From contig OZ037765.1 in NCBI GenBank assembly GCA_964035545.1, forward strand, positions 23,252,004 through 23,316,003: DNA of 64,000 nucleotides, read 5' to 3'. The position numbers were made by a program, and so were the translations under genes. The notes beneath the pieces are model-generated. The model did no database searches, was not told the DNA's origin, and saw nothing but the letters and a program-made list of their open reading frames with translations. Source of the stretch: Bugula neritina. Taxonomy: Eukaryota; Bryozoa; Gymnolaemata; Cheilostomatida; Bugulidae. Below are positions 38,182 through 48,557 of this stretch, piece after piece (position 1 is the first letter of the stretch; each line of letters starts with the position of its first letter).

Positions 38182-39748
38182 TTAGAAACTTGCTCGGAAT
38201 TTCATTTCAGTTTTCTTCAAAGGATGTATTTCTTTACAACTTTTCCAAACAACTTCATCATCATGTTCATTCTGACCATTATAGTAGTACTTGCAATTCA
38301 GATTAGAAACCATGCAATTGCAGTACCACCAGGCGCCGTAATGGTTAATTGCACAGTGAGCTGAGTTAGGATCATAGTACTCACGATCCCTTGTTGAAAA
38401 TCTTCTTCCATTGTGGTTGGTATAAAAGAGTCTCCTTCAAAATTTAATGCTTTTTATTATTAGGTAACTCTTATTATGAAAATGTATTTAAAAGATCTAC
38501 AGACAAAAGGAACAAATTAAACTGTAAGTTTAGTCATGTAATGAAAAAAGCTTATATGATACAAACTTCAACATGGCTTATATATTATAATAAACTATCA
38601 GGAGCAAATTATACACATTTCATCACGAATTCTATAAAATGATTGCTTTTATAGCAAAGTAAAAGTTGAGGCAGAACTGATATCCTAAATTTAAACATAA
38701 TTGACATACAAATTTCGTATCACTAGAAATTACGATTCTTTTTAAATTATTGGCTCTAAAATATATTTTATTTTAACTCTGCCAAACCACAATGCCTAAT
38801 TGCATCAAGAGTCATTAGTATTTAAAATCACAAAGTGCGTTGCTGCCTTTCACTGCTTGCATTATTTTGCTGCAGATATTCAACAACTTTTTAATATACA
38901 ATCGCATGCATTATAGGTGATGTGGTGATATTTATTTATAGTTTGCTTCCAGACAAAACTCACCTGCTAGCCCAGTATAGCCAGACACCTATAGTTTATA
39001 TTTAATGAACTCATTACCAACATTGAAGCTGCTATATTTAGCATAAGCTTGTTCATTAGTAGTGCTTTCAAGGTCAAACCTCAACTCATTGTTGGTATTG
39101 GCTTGCAGAGCAGCTACCAGATTGTCATTTCCAAGCCAGAACTCTCCATTCAAATTACCAAATCCTAGTCTGTAGTTGTACCAGTTTCTGTAGAAATCAA
39201 CTGAACCATCCATTCTTCTTTGGAATACCTACCACATGCATTGGAAGTAGTTTTGGCAGATAACAGCTATAAAAGTTATTAGGCAAAATAATGTAAACCA
39301 TTTTCCTTATATTGTCATTGTAACGTTCAGTTTACCCAGTCGCCTCTGTGGTGTAATAGCGCACCTATATATGCATGCAAGCCAGAGGTCTCCGGTTCAA
39401 ATCCCAGTGAGGGCAAATTTATTTTACAGTTGTTCTTAGGTTTAATATGTTTGGTGGAAACAAATATATAAAGATATGGTTTCAGTATATCAAAGATAAA
39501 AATATAAATATAGGCAATGAAAGACAGTGCTTGCTTCAATCCAACATATTATATATATATATATATTGCTCTAATAAACACTAATACATAGAAGTTATTT
39601 ACAATTAGTAGAATAATACTCACAGTCTAACCACTTCCATCAGTTTCCTGGTCACAGAACACATCAATTGAAGAGTCAGCATGTCCTGTAGGGTAGATTG
39701 TGTAAACACCAGTCTCATTATGACCAAGACACAGTAAGTCTAAGCATG
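38182..39748 (-). pseudogene. fibrinogen-related domain pseudogene 2, broken by a PLE
   Basis: Minus-strand exons: part of exon 2 (39748-39624), exon 3 (39228-38964) and exon 4 (38434-38182). Exon 2 has CLDLLCLGHNETGVYTIYPT but its GGGWT tryptophan is TAG (39627-39629). Exon 3 is nearly the same as in pseudogene 1 but has TAG at 38989-38991, where the intact copy continues into VSGYTG. Exon 4 has a 2-base frameshift near its start, then reads HYGAWWYCNC and ends KKTEMKFRASF. The 5' half of exon 2 and exon 1 are absent: at about 39748 the sequence switches to a PLE terminus. Orientation is that of the intact gene, and exon 2 is almost identical to it. Confidence 0.85.
39336..39415 (+). repeat. 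tRNA-derived SINE-like sequence
   Basis: It contains TGGTGTAATAGCGCACC (A-box-like) and CCGGTTCAAATCCC (B box), spaced as in a tRNA, inside the intron between exons 2 and 3 of FReD pseudogene 2. Acceptor and T stems pair poorly, so a SINE head is more likely than a functional tRNA. Confidence 0.5.
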
Positions 39749-40511
39749 CACCACTTCGCCCATCTTCACAGTAACAATGAATGATGAAAATTCAAAAGTT
39801 AGACATTATGTTAAACACTATGCATGACACAAAGTATAGAGAGTGGCAGTTATTTCAAATTATTTATAATGAGGGAGATAATCTTGTTTTTTATATTACA
39901 TGAATCGAAAATTATACTGATTTCTTTGCATAAAAATAAATTAGAAATACTAAATACACCAAAATTTTCAACATGTTCCGCAGATCCAACAAAAACTATT
40001 GAAAATCGAATACAATTAGAAAAACATTTTTCTGACACTGACTATAAAAGGATATATCCAACAGGTTTAGCACCTGGTAAATTTCATGGGATGGCTAAAA
40101 TACACAAATTGAAACAAAGAGATGGTATAGAGAAGCTACAAATGAGACCAATAACTTCTAACATATGTAGGCACTGCATCATACCAACTTGCGAAATGCG
40201 TGGCCAAATACTAAAACCACTTAGTGAGTCTGAATGTAATATCGAATCAACTGATAGTTTTCTTACATATATACGACAACTTCCTATTCCAGCAAACCAT
40301 CAACTGATATCATTTGATGTCTTCTGTACCACTTGACTACACGATTTCAGCAATCATAAATGATATTTAGGAGAAACAACGAATTCAAACAACTACGCCA
40401 AAGAAGAAAATGATAAACTTACTCAACATTTGTACAAAACAAATTCACTTTACTTTCAACGACATCATTTATACACAGACGGATGGTGTTGCTATGGAGT
40501 CTTTACATTAC
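39749..40511 (+). mobile_element. Penelope-like element fragment with reverse-transcriptase N-terminal part
   Basis: Starts with a reverse-complement terminal copy (39749-39945, similar to 28050-28330) that abuts FReD exon 2. It then reads + strand PLE reverse transcriptase: DYKRIYPTGLAPGKFHGMAK, then IHK and MRPITSN, the conserved GxxKIHK...RPIxS block, then LKPLSESECN and LISFDV. After a frameshift near 40325 it continues with VPLDYTISAIINDI, a stop, LLNICTKQIHFTFND and TDGVAM. It breaks off in the motif that normally continues GSPLGP. No intact ORF remains. Confidence 0.85.
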
Positions 40512-40665
40512 ATTACATCTTAACATTTTATCTAAAGATTGTGTACATTCAATGCACACGAAACTAGTAGTAATAAAGTGTTTTAAATTAAATTTTATCG
40601 TTCATTACTTTTATTTACTCTGCTCTGCACTGCATTGAGCTCTCTTTAGTGGTAAACTATACACC

Positions 40666-40671
<6 letters not shown>
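40512..40671 (+). mobile_element. short (TA)n-terminated element end (E2), copy 1
   Basis: About the first 95 bases match 45825-45925, starting ATTACATCTTAAC. It includes a hammerhead-like block in which the core is CTAAAGA (40532-40538) followed by a stem and GAAA (40560-40563). The G to A change in CTGAAGA would break the core. It then runs into (TA)n. It is probably the 3' end of a second PLE family. Confidence 0.55.

Positions 40672-40739
<68 letters not shown>
40672..40739. repeat. (TA)n microsatellite
   Basis: TA run shared as the border between E2 copy 1 and the minus-strand PLE end. Confidence 0.95.
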
Positions 40740-40742
<3 letters not shown>

Positions 40743-41619
40743 AATATATCTTTACCAGCTAGCAATTTAATTATAAATAAATATAGGCCTACGAGAAACA
40801 TTGTTGGTTTATTACTTTATTAGACAAAGTAATTATACTGATATTTCGGGCACCACTGTGCCCAACTTCAGAGTAGCAACAAATTATCGAAATTCAAAAA
40901 TTATTACGTTACGTTAAACACTATGCATGACACAAAGAATAGAGAGTGACAGTTATTGTAAATTATTGAAACTGAGAGAGATAATCTTATTTTGTATATT
41001 ACGCAAGTCAAAAATTATACTGATTTTTTTGCATAAAAATAAATTAGAGTTGACAAAAAATAGATATCCAAATATTAAAACAGCTTGGATTAGTGAAACT
41101 ATGTGAGAGTTGAGTAGCGTGGAGCTTATTGGTATAGTTTTAATGGTATGGAGTAATTTTGTTTATTAAGTTGCGGTTTTATTTGTTTAATGTAGAGAGC
41201 TTCAGCTACTTTTCGATGGTGGATTCTTTTAAATGACTGGTTTAGAACTGTTACATTGTTTATTGATATGTTTCCGTGGTTAGTGGTGGAGATATGTTGA
41301 TAAATTTGGAATTGATGTCATGGCAATGTTCATGTATCCTGTGTGATAGGCAGCGCCTGGTTTCACCTACGTATGTTTGTTGACATGAAGCTTCAGGGCA
41401 GGTTATTTTGTAAACTAGGTTGTGTATGTGTTCTTTATTGATTTTATCTTTGAGATTAAAATGTGAACTTAATGGGGTTTCTTTAAATAAAATTCCAGTT
41501 TGTGTGTAAATTTCATGTTAGGATGAAAATTACTAAGTGTGTTGAGTGTTGTGTTAATATAACCAGGGTCTATTGTTGCGAATGTATCATCTATGTATCT
41601 TACCCAAGGTGACGTTGAA
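40740..41619 (-). mobile_element. Penelope-like element, 3' half (RT palm to GIY-YIG and terminus)
   Basis: On the minus strand, entering from 41619: SPWVRYIDDTF (the RT catalytic YxDD motif, near 41600-41570), NTLSNFHPNMKFTHKLEF, then a stop. It continues as a GIY-YIG domain at about 41480-41100: LVYKITCPE, QTYVGETRR, HRIHEHCHDINS, and after one frameshift TTNHGNISINN and HHRKVAEALYIKQIKPQLNK. The terminal part carries the hammerhead-like motif, here with CTGAAGT instead of CTGAAGA (near 40870), and ends in (TA)n at 40739. The upstream coding sequence resumes at 45774 after the foldback-like element. GIY-YIG plus Penelope-type RT defines this retroelement class. It is defective. Confidence 0.85.
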
Positions 41620-41683
41620 TATGGAGTGCCAAATGGTCAAAAATTCCCTTATTATTGCATCTCATATGCTTATAATAAAGTAT

Positions 41684-41960
41684 CTAACCATTATTCTCTC
41701 TCATATGCTCAAAAAACACTCTCATTGGTCTATAATTTGCTCTCATACCCTTATTATTTGTGCTCTTAGGTCTATTATTTGGTCTCATACCCTTATTGCT
41801 CTTTCTTTTATGCTCATTATTCAGTCCCATACTTCCATTATGCACTCTCATACCCCTATTATTTGCTCTGTTATAGACATTATTCATTCTCTTATGCTTA
41901 TTATTTTCTCTCATACCCCTATTACTGTCTTGCTTTTGCGCCTGATTTTGACTCACTAGT
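41684..41960 (-). repeat. 21-bp subrepeat array, left TIR (about 11 units)
   Basis: On the minus strand it reads as 7-residue units of the type NNRGMRE/NNKGMRP. It mirrors 45420-45705 but lacks one unit (the GMGMNND-type unit). Open in frame only because 21 is a multiple of 3. Confidence 0.85.
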
Positions 41961-42948
41961 ATTTGTGTACACGTCACAATAGTTGAGTATATGCCAGTCT
42001 ATTCGGGTCACACTACTAAGCTCCACCCCATATATCAAATCTGATTGGATAACTGAAATGACACCAAGAGTAATAATAAATGCTGGGTGGGTGCCTAGGT
42101 TTAGTTAGCCATTCTTCATTCATAAGTATCAGTCTAGGAGTGCACAACTCATACCAGCTAGATTCTTATCTCGATATTAACTTATAAGCTAAATCACCCC
42201 TGGCAATTTTACAAATCGGCTGGGCTAGCGAGTTCCTATAATAACTATTCAAACAGAATAGTGTTTGCTTTAAACTTCTAGTTTGAGATAGAGTTGCTCA
42301 AATTTTTATAAGTGACGTTCAAAATGCAGCTTAGCAGTTTACAGATAATTGTAGGTAAAAAATCTTATAGCTAAAAAGCTAAATATTTGCTTGTTCATTC
42401 AATACCAAAATACTAAAATCAGCAGTTGGTTATTTTCACTAGCTTCAAATGCAACAAACCATTATTAAATTATGAGCTGCCAGTCGATTTTATCAGGTTC
42501 ATAAGTGTAACTGCCCGCCTAGATTGACATGAAGTTTCATACAGGTGTATTTTTTAGTGTAGTTTATTTTCCACCAAAGTTGTTCACACCATTTACACCC
42601 TAAAACTCTTTCACCCTTTCTAGGAGAGAGTTAATATAAGTAATTAGAAATATTTTACACCATGGGGTTGTGAGAATAGCTAATATATGAAAGTAAAATA
42701 TGTGAATATCTGAATAGAACCCTGCCACCTGAGGGTTCTTACTGTTGTGTCCTGGCTAAATGTGTATATTTGTTTTACTCATTATGCGAAAAGTTAATGC
42801 ATTTATTTTCTTGGTCATCATTTTGAGTGCAATATCAGAATGTGCTTGATTGTAAAGCAGTCAGCTAGTTGTTATAGTGAGTGCAGTCACTGCAGCTGAA
42901 TAAAACATTTTGCTCGTTCACATATTTGCAATCCACCTTGTTAAACTA

Positions 42949-43076
42949 AGCCTAGGGCCACACGGTGCGTATTTTCTCGTGCGAAAATTAAAACCACAAG
43001 TAGCAAAGGCGTCCACTGTTGCTACTTGTGATTTCAATTTTCGCACGAGAAAATACGCACAGTGTGGCCCTAGGCT
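42949..43076. mobile_element. 128-bp palindromic MITE
   Basis: Almost a perfect palindrome: AGCCTAGGGCCACAC at one end and its complement at the other, with arms of about 60 bp. It is flanked by TA on both sides (42947-42948, 43077-43078), as in Tc1/mariner-type insertions. It sits inside the foldback-like element. Open frames on both strands through it are by-products of the palindrome. Confidence 0.85.
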
Positions 43077-45419
43077 TACTAGAGTAGTCATGAGAATAAA
43101 AATCAGTAACATTTTATTGTGAAAAGTGACAAAACAAGTGCTGAAAATACAAGAAAAATTGGTGACTCATCGCTGTTGAAATATGTGACAACACAAAGGC
43201 AGCAGTGGATTTATGCTTAGTGTGGCAATGTCTGTAAAATTTTATAATGGCTTTTGCAAATGATGATTGAGCTAAATGAAATATTATAACAGGTTGAATC
43301 GATTTGTGGTTACCCTTGTGGCTATCAATAAATTGGCAGCAAAGTGTCAGTAAGCTAACTAACGGAACTAAATTTATGAAATTTTATTATTACTATCAAG
43401 GACGCGACAATAAGTACAGCACAGCAGCCAAAAACTGTTTAAGTAGCAAGTAGCAACAGTTTTATGATTCCAGTCTGCATTCTTAGATTATAAATAGTTG
43501 CTATATAAAACATACTTATATGAAATGGTTGACTAGCTGAATTTGTGGTCCCCTGTCACTTTAAAGTGCCTTTAAAAATAAAAAATGCTGAGAAAATGTT
43601 ATTAAATAATCTAATAATGGCTGAAAGTCTTTGTAACGGGTAAGAAATACAACAAAATTATTGTCAAAAGCTAAAAGGAAATTTTATGATAAAATCCAAC
43701 AGCTCAAATGTTAGGTGACTTTAAAGTTGATCAAGTAATGTTTTTCTTTGCATTCTCAGCCAGTTTGGGTCACTTATTAAAAATTATTGTTTTTAGCTGG
43801 TCATTTTTTTCAAAAGTCATAAAATATTTTTGAAAATATCTAGCCAAGTACTTTCTACCTGCAGCGAATTCGGAGGTTGCCAGATTATAACTGCTCGTTG
43901 GGGTAAAACTGTGTATGCCCCAGTAAACCTATAATTATCCTAATGCTTGTGTACTGTTCTATTAATAGCTAGGTGCTTTTTCTTTATATTAAATATGATA
44001 ACCAGCTACTAATGCATGCCTTTCTACTAATAGCCATTGCATGCTATCTTACTGATTATGTAAAAATGAGTGTTACTCTGTGGTACTTCTGATTACATAA
44101 TTTAAATGAGGTGGGATTCCATTGCGAAATGTAGGTAACTTGTAGCCAACATAATCCTGCAACACTCTCTACGGTGCTTCTGGTGTGAGGCAGCTATAGA
44201 GAGTTGGTTATTGGGACACCATTGTGTAATGATTAATAGGAATTTGGGGTAAACTAACTTGAAAAAACCTGATGCTGTAGCCACAAGCTCAAACTGAATT
44301 TTACCATTTGTGGCCTTCACATCAGAATATTCTACTTCTTTAGTCCTTGCTCTGAAAAGCTTGTACACTTCTGATTTAAGCCCTAAGATATTTTATTACT
44401 TTCCAAGACTGGCTTTGGCAAAAAATTGTTTAGCTTTACATAATGGCCCTCTAGATATACAAGTTAGTTAAAAGACAGTTGTCAAAAAACTGTTTTTGTT
44501 CAAGTATAGTAAGCTTAACCTAACCTTTAAAAGGATTCTACTACACATTTATAAATTACGCAAAACACTAAATTTTGACGTTGAATGTTGCAATTATTGT
44601 TTAATGGGGAAAAAATTATTCAGGGATTACCCTAGTTTTATCAGACTAACTACTACTACTTTGGTTTTCTATTTTATTTATTGTCATCATTAACTGTAGC
44701 TTACGTATTTAAAATTACTGATAATTTCTGGAATTGTTTCTCCTGTGATTATCTTGTAAGTTTCAAGTGACACAAACCAAGCCATATTGTTTTGCTCATA
44801 TAACCAAGTTCTATAAGTTCTATATAGCTAGTTCTATAAGTATGAATTATTCATTTTATTAACTTCCAGAAATATTTTTTGTTAAATCTATACAAGGTTG
44901 AGATTAAGATAAGAATCTTATAGCTGCCACAACATGAAGTAGGTGCAGTGTAGGAGATATTGGAAACCACATGTAAGAAGTTACTATACAACATACAACT
45001 ATACAACCATCAAAATCTACCAATTCTACAAAGTATTAGGAAATACTAACAGCTCTGTCTAATACTGTCAACAAATACAAAACACTAGCCAGTCCTTGTC
45101 TAACAGCTGTATCCTTAGCTTTCTACATTTCTAAATATGTTGGTAGTCAGTAGGGCTCATCTAGCAAAAGCTAAGAGCTTCTTAACAAAATGTTATTTTT
45201 GAGGAATTTTTTGTAAAAACCTCCATTTCTGCACCTAACAGCACAACATTCCAGTAAAACTTGTTTCACTCCTAGACTGATACTTATGAACTATTACTCT
45301 TGGTGTCATTGCAGTTATCCAATCAGATTTGATAAATGGGGTGGAGCTTAGTAGTGTGACCCGAATAGACTGGCATATACTCAACTATTGTGACGTGTAC
45401 ACAAATACTAGTGAGTCAA

Positions 45420-45705
45420 AATCAGGCGCAAAAGCAAGACAGTAATAGGGGTATGAGAGAAAATAATAAGCATAAGAGAATGAATAATGTCTATAACAGA
45501 GCAAATAATAGGGATATGAGAGTGCATAATGGAAGTATGGGACTGAATAATGAGCATAAAAGAAAGGGAAATAAGGGTATGGGAATGAATAATGACAGTA
45601 TGAGACCAAATAATAGACCTAAGAGCACAAATAATAAGGGTATGAGGGCAAATTATAGACCAATGAGAGTGTTTTTTGAGCATATGAGAGAGAATAATGG
45701 TTAGA
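45420..45705 (+). repeat. 21-bp subrepeat array, right TIR (about 12 units)
   Basis: Twelve or so imperfect 21-bp units (AATAATAGGGGTATGAGAGA-like), the inverted counterpart of 41684-41960 with one extra unit. Confidence 0.85.
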
Positions 45706-45773
45706 TACTTTATTATAAGCATATGAGATGCAATAATAAGCAATTTTTGACCATTTGGCACTCCATAGTTGAA

Positions 45774-45823
45774 TTCAATTTTGGTATTACTTTTTGTTCC
45801 AGTTTTGTCATGAATATATTGGC
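45774..45823 (-). mobile_element. PLE reverse-transcriptase fragment upstream of the foldback insertion
   Basis: Minus-strand frame IANIFMTKLEQKVIPKLN, the segment that normally precedes the YxDD motif in PLE reverse transcriptase. It is continuous in frame with 41613 downwards once the foldback element is removed. It breaks off at 45823 against E2 copy 2. Confidence 0.8.
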
Positions 45824-45824
45824 A

Positions 45825-46089
<265 letters not shown>

Positions 46090-46166
46090 ATTAGCTGTTG
46101 AGTTTCACAGTATGACAAGTATGACGAGAACAAAAATTTGGTGTTTATATTTTGCAGAAAACTTGA

Positions 46167-46172
46167 TTTATT
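46167..46172 (-). terminator. polyadenylation signal of the intact FReD gene
   Basis: AATAAA on the minus strand about 75 bases beyond the stop codon. Confidence 0.6.
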
Positions 46173-46247
46173 GCTGGGAAAACATAATAATAAGTGTTGC
46201 GCGTACTAAAATAAATGGTTTCCATTTATAGAAAAACTCATTCATTT

Positions 46248-48557
46248 TTACAAGCTCTCTCGGAATTTCATTTCTGTTGCCTTCAGAGGGTGATGATCTT
46301 TAAAGGCGTACCAAACCACACCTTCGAAATAGCTGTTCTGATAATCAGTTAAGTACTTGCCATTCAAATTACATTCTTGGCAACCCTTATACCACCAAGC
46401 ACCATGACGCATAACTGCACAGTGATCTTTGTAACTATCATTATCTTGGTCTCTTGTTGAAAATTTTTGCCCGTTGTGTATTGCAAGGCTGTTTCCTAAA
46501 AAATCAATCATCATAAGAAATACTTTTAGGGTATGCAGACGTACAGTATTAGTTCAAGCTATCATAAGCCATGCAATTATGTTGAAGATTGTAATACAAA
46601 CTGGTCAGTATAGTTGAAACATGAACGCTGCATCTCTACATAATAACTTATCAGCAATGCATTATAAGCAATAAATTTTGTAGAATAATTGGCTTTATAG
46701 TAAACTATGAAGACAATAATGCAGTACTGACATGCTGCTTTTAAATAGCTTTTATATGCTGCTTTATTATCGTGGCCTATAAAATCTACTTTAATTGTAT
46801 TTTGATAATTCCTAACCAAAAGTGTACAATTGGAAGTTAAATTAAAAGGCATCAGCATTTACCAGAACAGTATAAAAGATGTAATAGTTGGTCATCTTGA
46901 AGATATTCAGCAACCTTTTGGCATGCATTAGCATCAGGTGAAGTAGCAATATTTATTTGTAGTTTACGTTCAATAGAGACCCACCTGCTGTCCCAGTATA
47001 GCCAGACACTGAAAGTTTATATTTAGTGGATGAGTCACCAACATTGAAGCTGCTATATTTAGCATAGGCTGTTTCATCAGTGAAACTTTCTAGGTCAACC
47101 CTCAACACATGATTGTCACTGGCTTGTAGAGCGGCTGCCAGATTATCATTTCCAAGCCAGAACTCTTCACTCAGATTACCAAATCCTACTTTGTAGTCAT
47201 TCCACACTTTGTAGAAATCAACCGAACCATCCATTCTTCTTTGGAACACCTACAACATTCAAATACCTATCATACATTCAAAATGAGAATTACAGTATGG
47301 CAGCTATAAACAGCTGTACAAACTAATTGAGCAAATTAAAGTAAACAATTTCAGTTATGCTGCGGCATTTACAAAATAAGTTTCTGTGCAAAACATTCGG
47401 TGAAAAGTTGCTTCAATAGGTTTAATATAAAGATATACATAAATGAACAATCAAAATTGCAATCGAAAATGGTTCATGTTGCTATCTAGAATATATACTT
47501 GTTATGATCGAACCAGTCTATTACATGAAAGTTAATTACAACTAATAAAATAATACTCACAGTCCATCCACCTCCATCAGTTTCCTGGTCACAGAAGACA
47601 TCAATTGAAGAGTCAGCATGTCCTGTAGGGTAGATCGTGTAAACACCAGTCTCATTATGACCAAGACACAGCAAATCTAAGCATGATGTAGGTTTACAGA
47701 CAGTTTTCGTCTTCAGTCTTTCTTCACAATACTCTTCAACATCGCATTCCAACTGTAAATGCAATGTGCAACAAAATTACATTAAGTATAGCAGAAGTGA
47801 TAGTTATCAAAACATTTGTATATTTAATCTTTTTAATGCCGTTGAAAATAAATGTTATATATTGTTACCTTCATATCAATATATTATATACAAGCATGTT
47901 TATGGCAAGTAATGAAGCCAGAGCCATAATATAATAACAAGCACACGCATGAGCACTTTATAATTGCAGGGTATATGTAATTTTCTCTAACAGTATTTAT
48001 TACATGTATATTAATTTGTTGCACAATTATATTTACATCATAGAACATTACAATGCAATATATACTTGTTTTATTTGAAGCTTAAATATCAAACAAATAA
48101 TATTATAAAGTTATTTCTTTACGGTATTAAATAAAAAATTGAAGCTTTAATAAGTTTGCATTCATTATTATTTTTAATTTAGTTTACTGCAGAGATCTAA
48201 ATCATTTTTTTTAAGTAGTGAACATTCTTTCATATTCATTATTTGTCAAAAGAAACTTATTGATTTTTCACTATATTATATGAGTTAATAAAAATAATTG
48301 TTTACAAAGTATAGAGCATACGGCAATGAGTTTCTACCAATCTTGATCAAACCTTTTGAATTTCAATATCTCACATTGTATTTGCGCTGGAGACTTCAAA
48401 TAACGTACACAATGTTTGTACAGATCCCCTACATAAAATGGTAAGTTAACAGTAAACTACTAAGTATACTGTAGATGAATTTTTAGAATAACTCTATAAT
48501 ACTTACTGCTCGAAGGGAAGCTGCTAACAAGAGTGTAAATAAAATATACACTTGCAT
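46248..48557 (-). CDS. secreted fibrinogen-related (ficolin-like) lectin
   Basis: Four minus-strand exons: 48557-48507, 47752-47561, 47249-46985, 46495-46248 (756 nt, 251 aa), phases 0, 0 and 1. Exon 1 is a 17-residue signal peptide (MQVYILFTLLLAASLRA). The mature protein has a short Cys-containing N-terminal part (CDVEEYC, VCKPTSC) and then the fibrinogen C-terminal domain: CLDLLCLG, VYTIYPTG, DVFCDQETDGGGWT, VFQRRMDGSVDF, GEFWLGND-type block, SFNVGDSS, then DQDNDSYKDHCAV (calcium-loop-like aspartates plus Cys) and GAWWYKGCQECNLNGKYL, ending KATEMKFRESL. No collagen or coiled-coil region is present, so it is a short soluble FReD. Invertebrate FReDs often bind sugars or microbes in immunity, but the ligand here is unknown. 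It is the only intact member of the four loci in the window. Confidence 0.9.

Larger units (their letters stand above)
41620..45767. mobile_element. foldback-like DNA transposon with long subrepeat-bearing TIRs (4.15 kb)
   Basis: Terminal inverted repeats of about 520 bp (41620-42142) and 500 bp (45268-45767) begin TATGGAGTGCCAAATGG. The flanks are GTTGAA on both sides (41614-41619 and 45768-45773), a 6-bp target duplication. Removing the element plus one GTTGAA rejoins the PLE reading frame as KLNSTSPWVRYIDD, which confirms the borders. Each TIR holds tandem 21-bp subrepeats, and the left TIR has an extra segment of about 45 bp near its inner end (around 42075-42120). The 3.1-kb middle has no recognisable transposase, only a 128-bp MITE (42949-43076) and an unassigned 88-codon minus frame (44368-44102). 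Confidence 0.85.

Noticed and set aside
39336-39415. Functional tRNA gene
   Set aside because: A and B boxes are present, but acceptor and T stems contain several mismatches. A tRNA-derived SINE is more likely.
42910-43122. Overlapping ORFs on opposite strands with related proteins
   Set aside because: They are the two readings of a palindromic MITE, not coding.
44102-44368. 88-codon minus ORF in the foldback-like element as its transposase
   Set aside because: Too short, with no DDE or other catalytic pattern that I can recognise.
45390-45704. 104-codon ORF of Asn/Met/Arg heptads as a structured repeat protein
   Set aside because: It is a 21-bp subrepeat array inside a transposon inverted repeat, mirrored at 41684-41977. 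The frame is open only because the unit is a multiple of three.
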